DNA from: Haemonchus contortus
Lineage: Eukaryota > Nematoda > Chromadorea > Rhabditida > Trichostrongylidae
NCBI GenBank assembly: GCA_000469685.2
Contig: LS997564.1
Location: 17,511,615-17,575,614, forward strand
Direction of reading: 5' to 3'
Length of the DNA stretch: 64,000 bases
Below, piece after piece: positions 63,582 to 64,000 of this stretch. Numbering within the stretch: the stretch's first letter is position 1; every line of letters begins with the position of its first letter. A program made the position numbers and the translations under genes. The notes beneath the pieces were generated by a model. It ran no database searches. It had not been told where the DNA came from and worked only from the letters and a program-made list of their open reading frames with translations.

Positions 63582-64000
63582 TCCTACTATATATAATTCG
63601 CTATGTGTGTCTGTTGGTGTGTCGGTGTGTTTGTGTGTTTGCGTGTGTGTCGGTGTGTGTCTGACCGGAAATTCATAACTCCTGTCCCCGTGGACCTAAA
63701 GCGTTCAAACTTTGTAGGAGTACGGGGGTAGGATGGGAGTACTATGGTATGTGGTAGAACCGTACTCCATGCACAGGGGGCGAGGCGTGCGCGATAGAAA
63801 TTTTGGGCCGCAAGTTCATAACTCCCGACCCCGTGGAACTAGAGCGTTCAAACTTAGTAGAAGTTCAGGCGGCAGGATGGGAAAACTTATGGTGGGTCGC
63901 AGGACCGGATTTCGTGCACATGGGGGTGAGACGTGCGCAATACAAACTTTGGGTCGCAATTTCATGACTCCTGTTTACGTGGACCTAGAGCGTTGAATTT
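63582..64000 (+). mobile_element. Helitron 5' part, cut by the window end
   Basis: AAAAAGGA|TCCTACTATATATAATTCG begins at 63,582. TG-rich sequence is followed by 143-bp-type units (63,660 onward; each has ATTCATAACTCCTG, GGACCTA and AGCGTTCAAACTT in this orientation). The element continues beyond 64,000. It interrupts the copy B match to copy A near 16,380. Confidence 0.8.

Overview
The window looks like repeat-dense nematode nuclear DNA, most like that of a parasitic strongylid or hookworm; this is inferred from gene and repeat style, not from a database hit. Coding information is in short exons bounded by nematode-type acceptors (TTTCAG and similar), there are no operon-like prokaryotic ORFs, and the mobile elements (RTE-type retrotransposons, mariner/Tc1, Helitrons, Penelope-like, Ty3/gypsy, hAT, piggyBac) are typical of nematodes. 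Almost every long ORF is a fragment of an element or a shadow.

The main architecture is a large direct duplication. Copy A fills about 1-16,490. Copy B begins at 31,073, is collinear with A, and runs to at least 63,545, stretched from about 16 kb to about 32 kb by later insertions. Between them (16,490-31,073) is single-copy sequence. Comparing the copies gives natural empty sites for most insertions, so many element ends and target duplications can be read directly.

The host gene carried by both copies encodes a von Willebrand factor A (VWA) domain. Copy A exons are at 1061-1162 (DxSxS metal site), 7035-7156, perhaps 12,217-12,355, 12,465-12,695 and 12,761-12,895. Copy B has the same exons at 33,016, 39,007, 45,235, 45,478 and 58,058, but its fourth exon is broken. 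A second VWA-like gene fragment (26,681-27,262) and a Thr-rich, mucin-like exon (28,827-29,170) lie in the single-copy spacer, so the locus may be a cluster of secreted or adhesive VWA proteins. A well-folded tRNA-Gly(CCC) sequence is at 17,263-17,333.

Elements found only in copy A: a Penelope-like element with inverted terminal repeats and hammerhead-like motifs (2153-4433), a mariner relic, a Tc1-type MITE, a nested Helitron with a mariner inside, and a 258-bp Mutator-like MITE. Elements found only in copy B: a 1.42-kb Helitron with a clean A|T insertion site, a tRNA-bearing foldback element, a piggyBac-type element in TTAA, a Tc1-type foldback split by a 5'-truncated RTE retrotransposon, two hAT-type elements with 8-bp target duplications, a Tc1 element, and an 11-kb block. 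That block (46.3-57.4 kb) holds a decayed Ty3/gypsy element (gag, protease, RT, RNase H, integrase) followed on the same strand by a truncated superfamily-1-helicase-like ORF with a Walker A motif and a 42-bp near-perfect palindrome. Elements common to both copies (an RTE relic and a second gypsy relic) predate the duplication.

The items most worth a second look are the gypsy-plus-helicase block, the tRNA-bearing foldback elements, the PLE with hammerhead-like ends, and the dated insertion record that the duplication provides.
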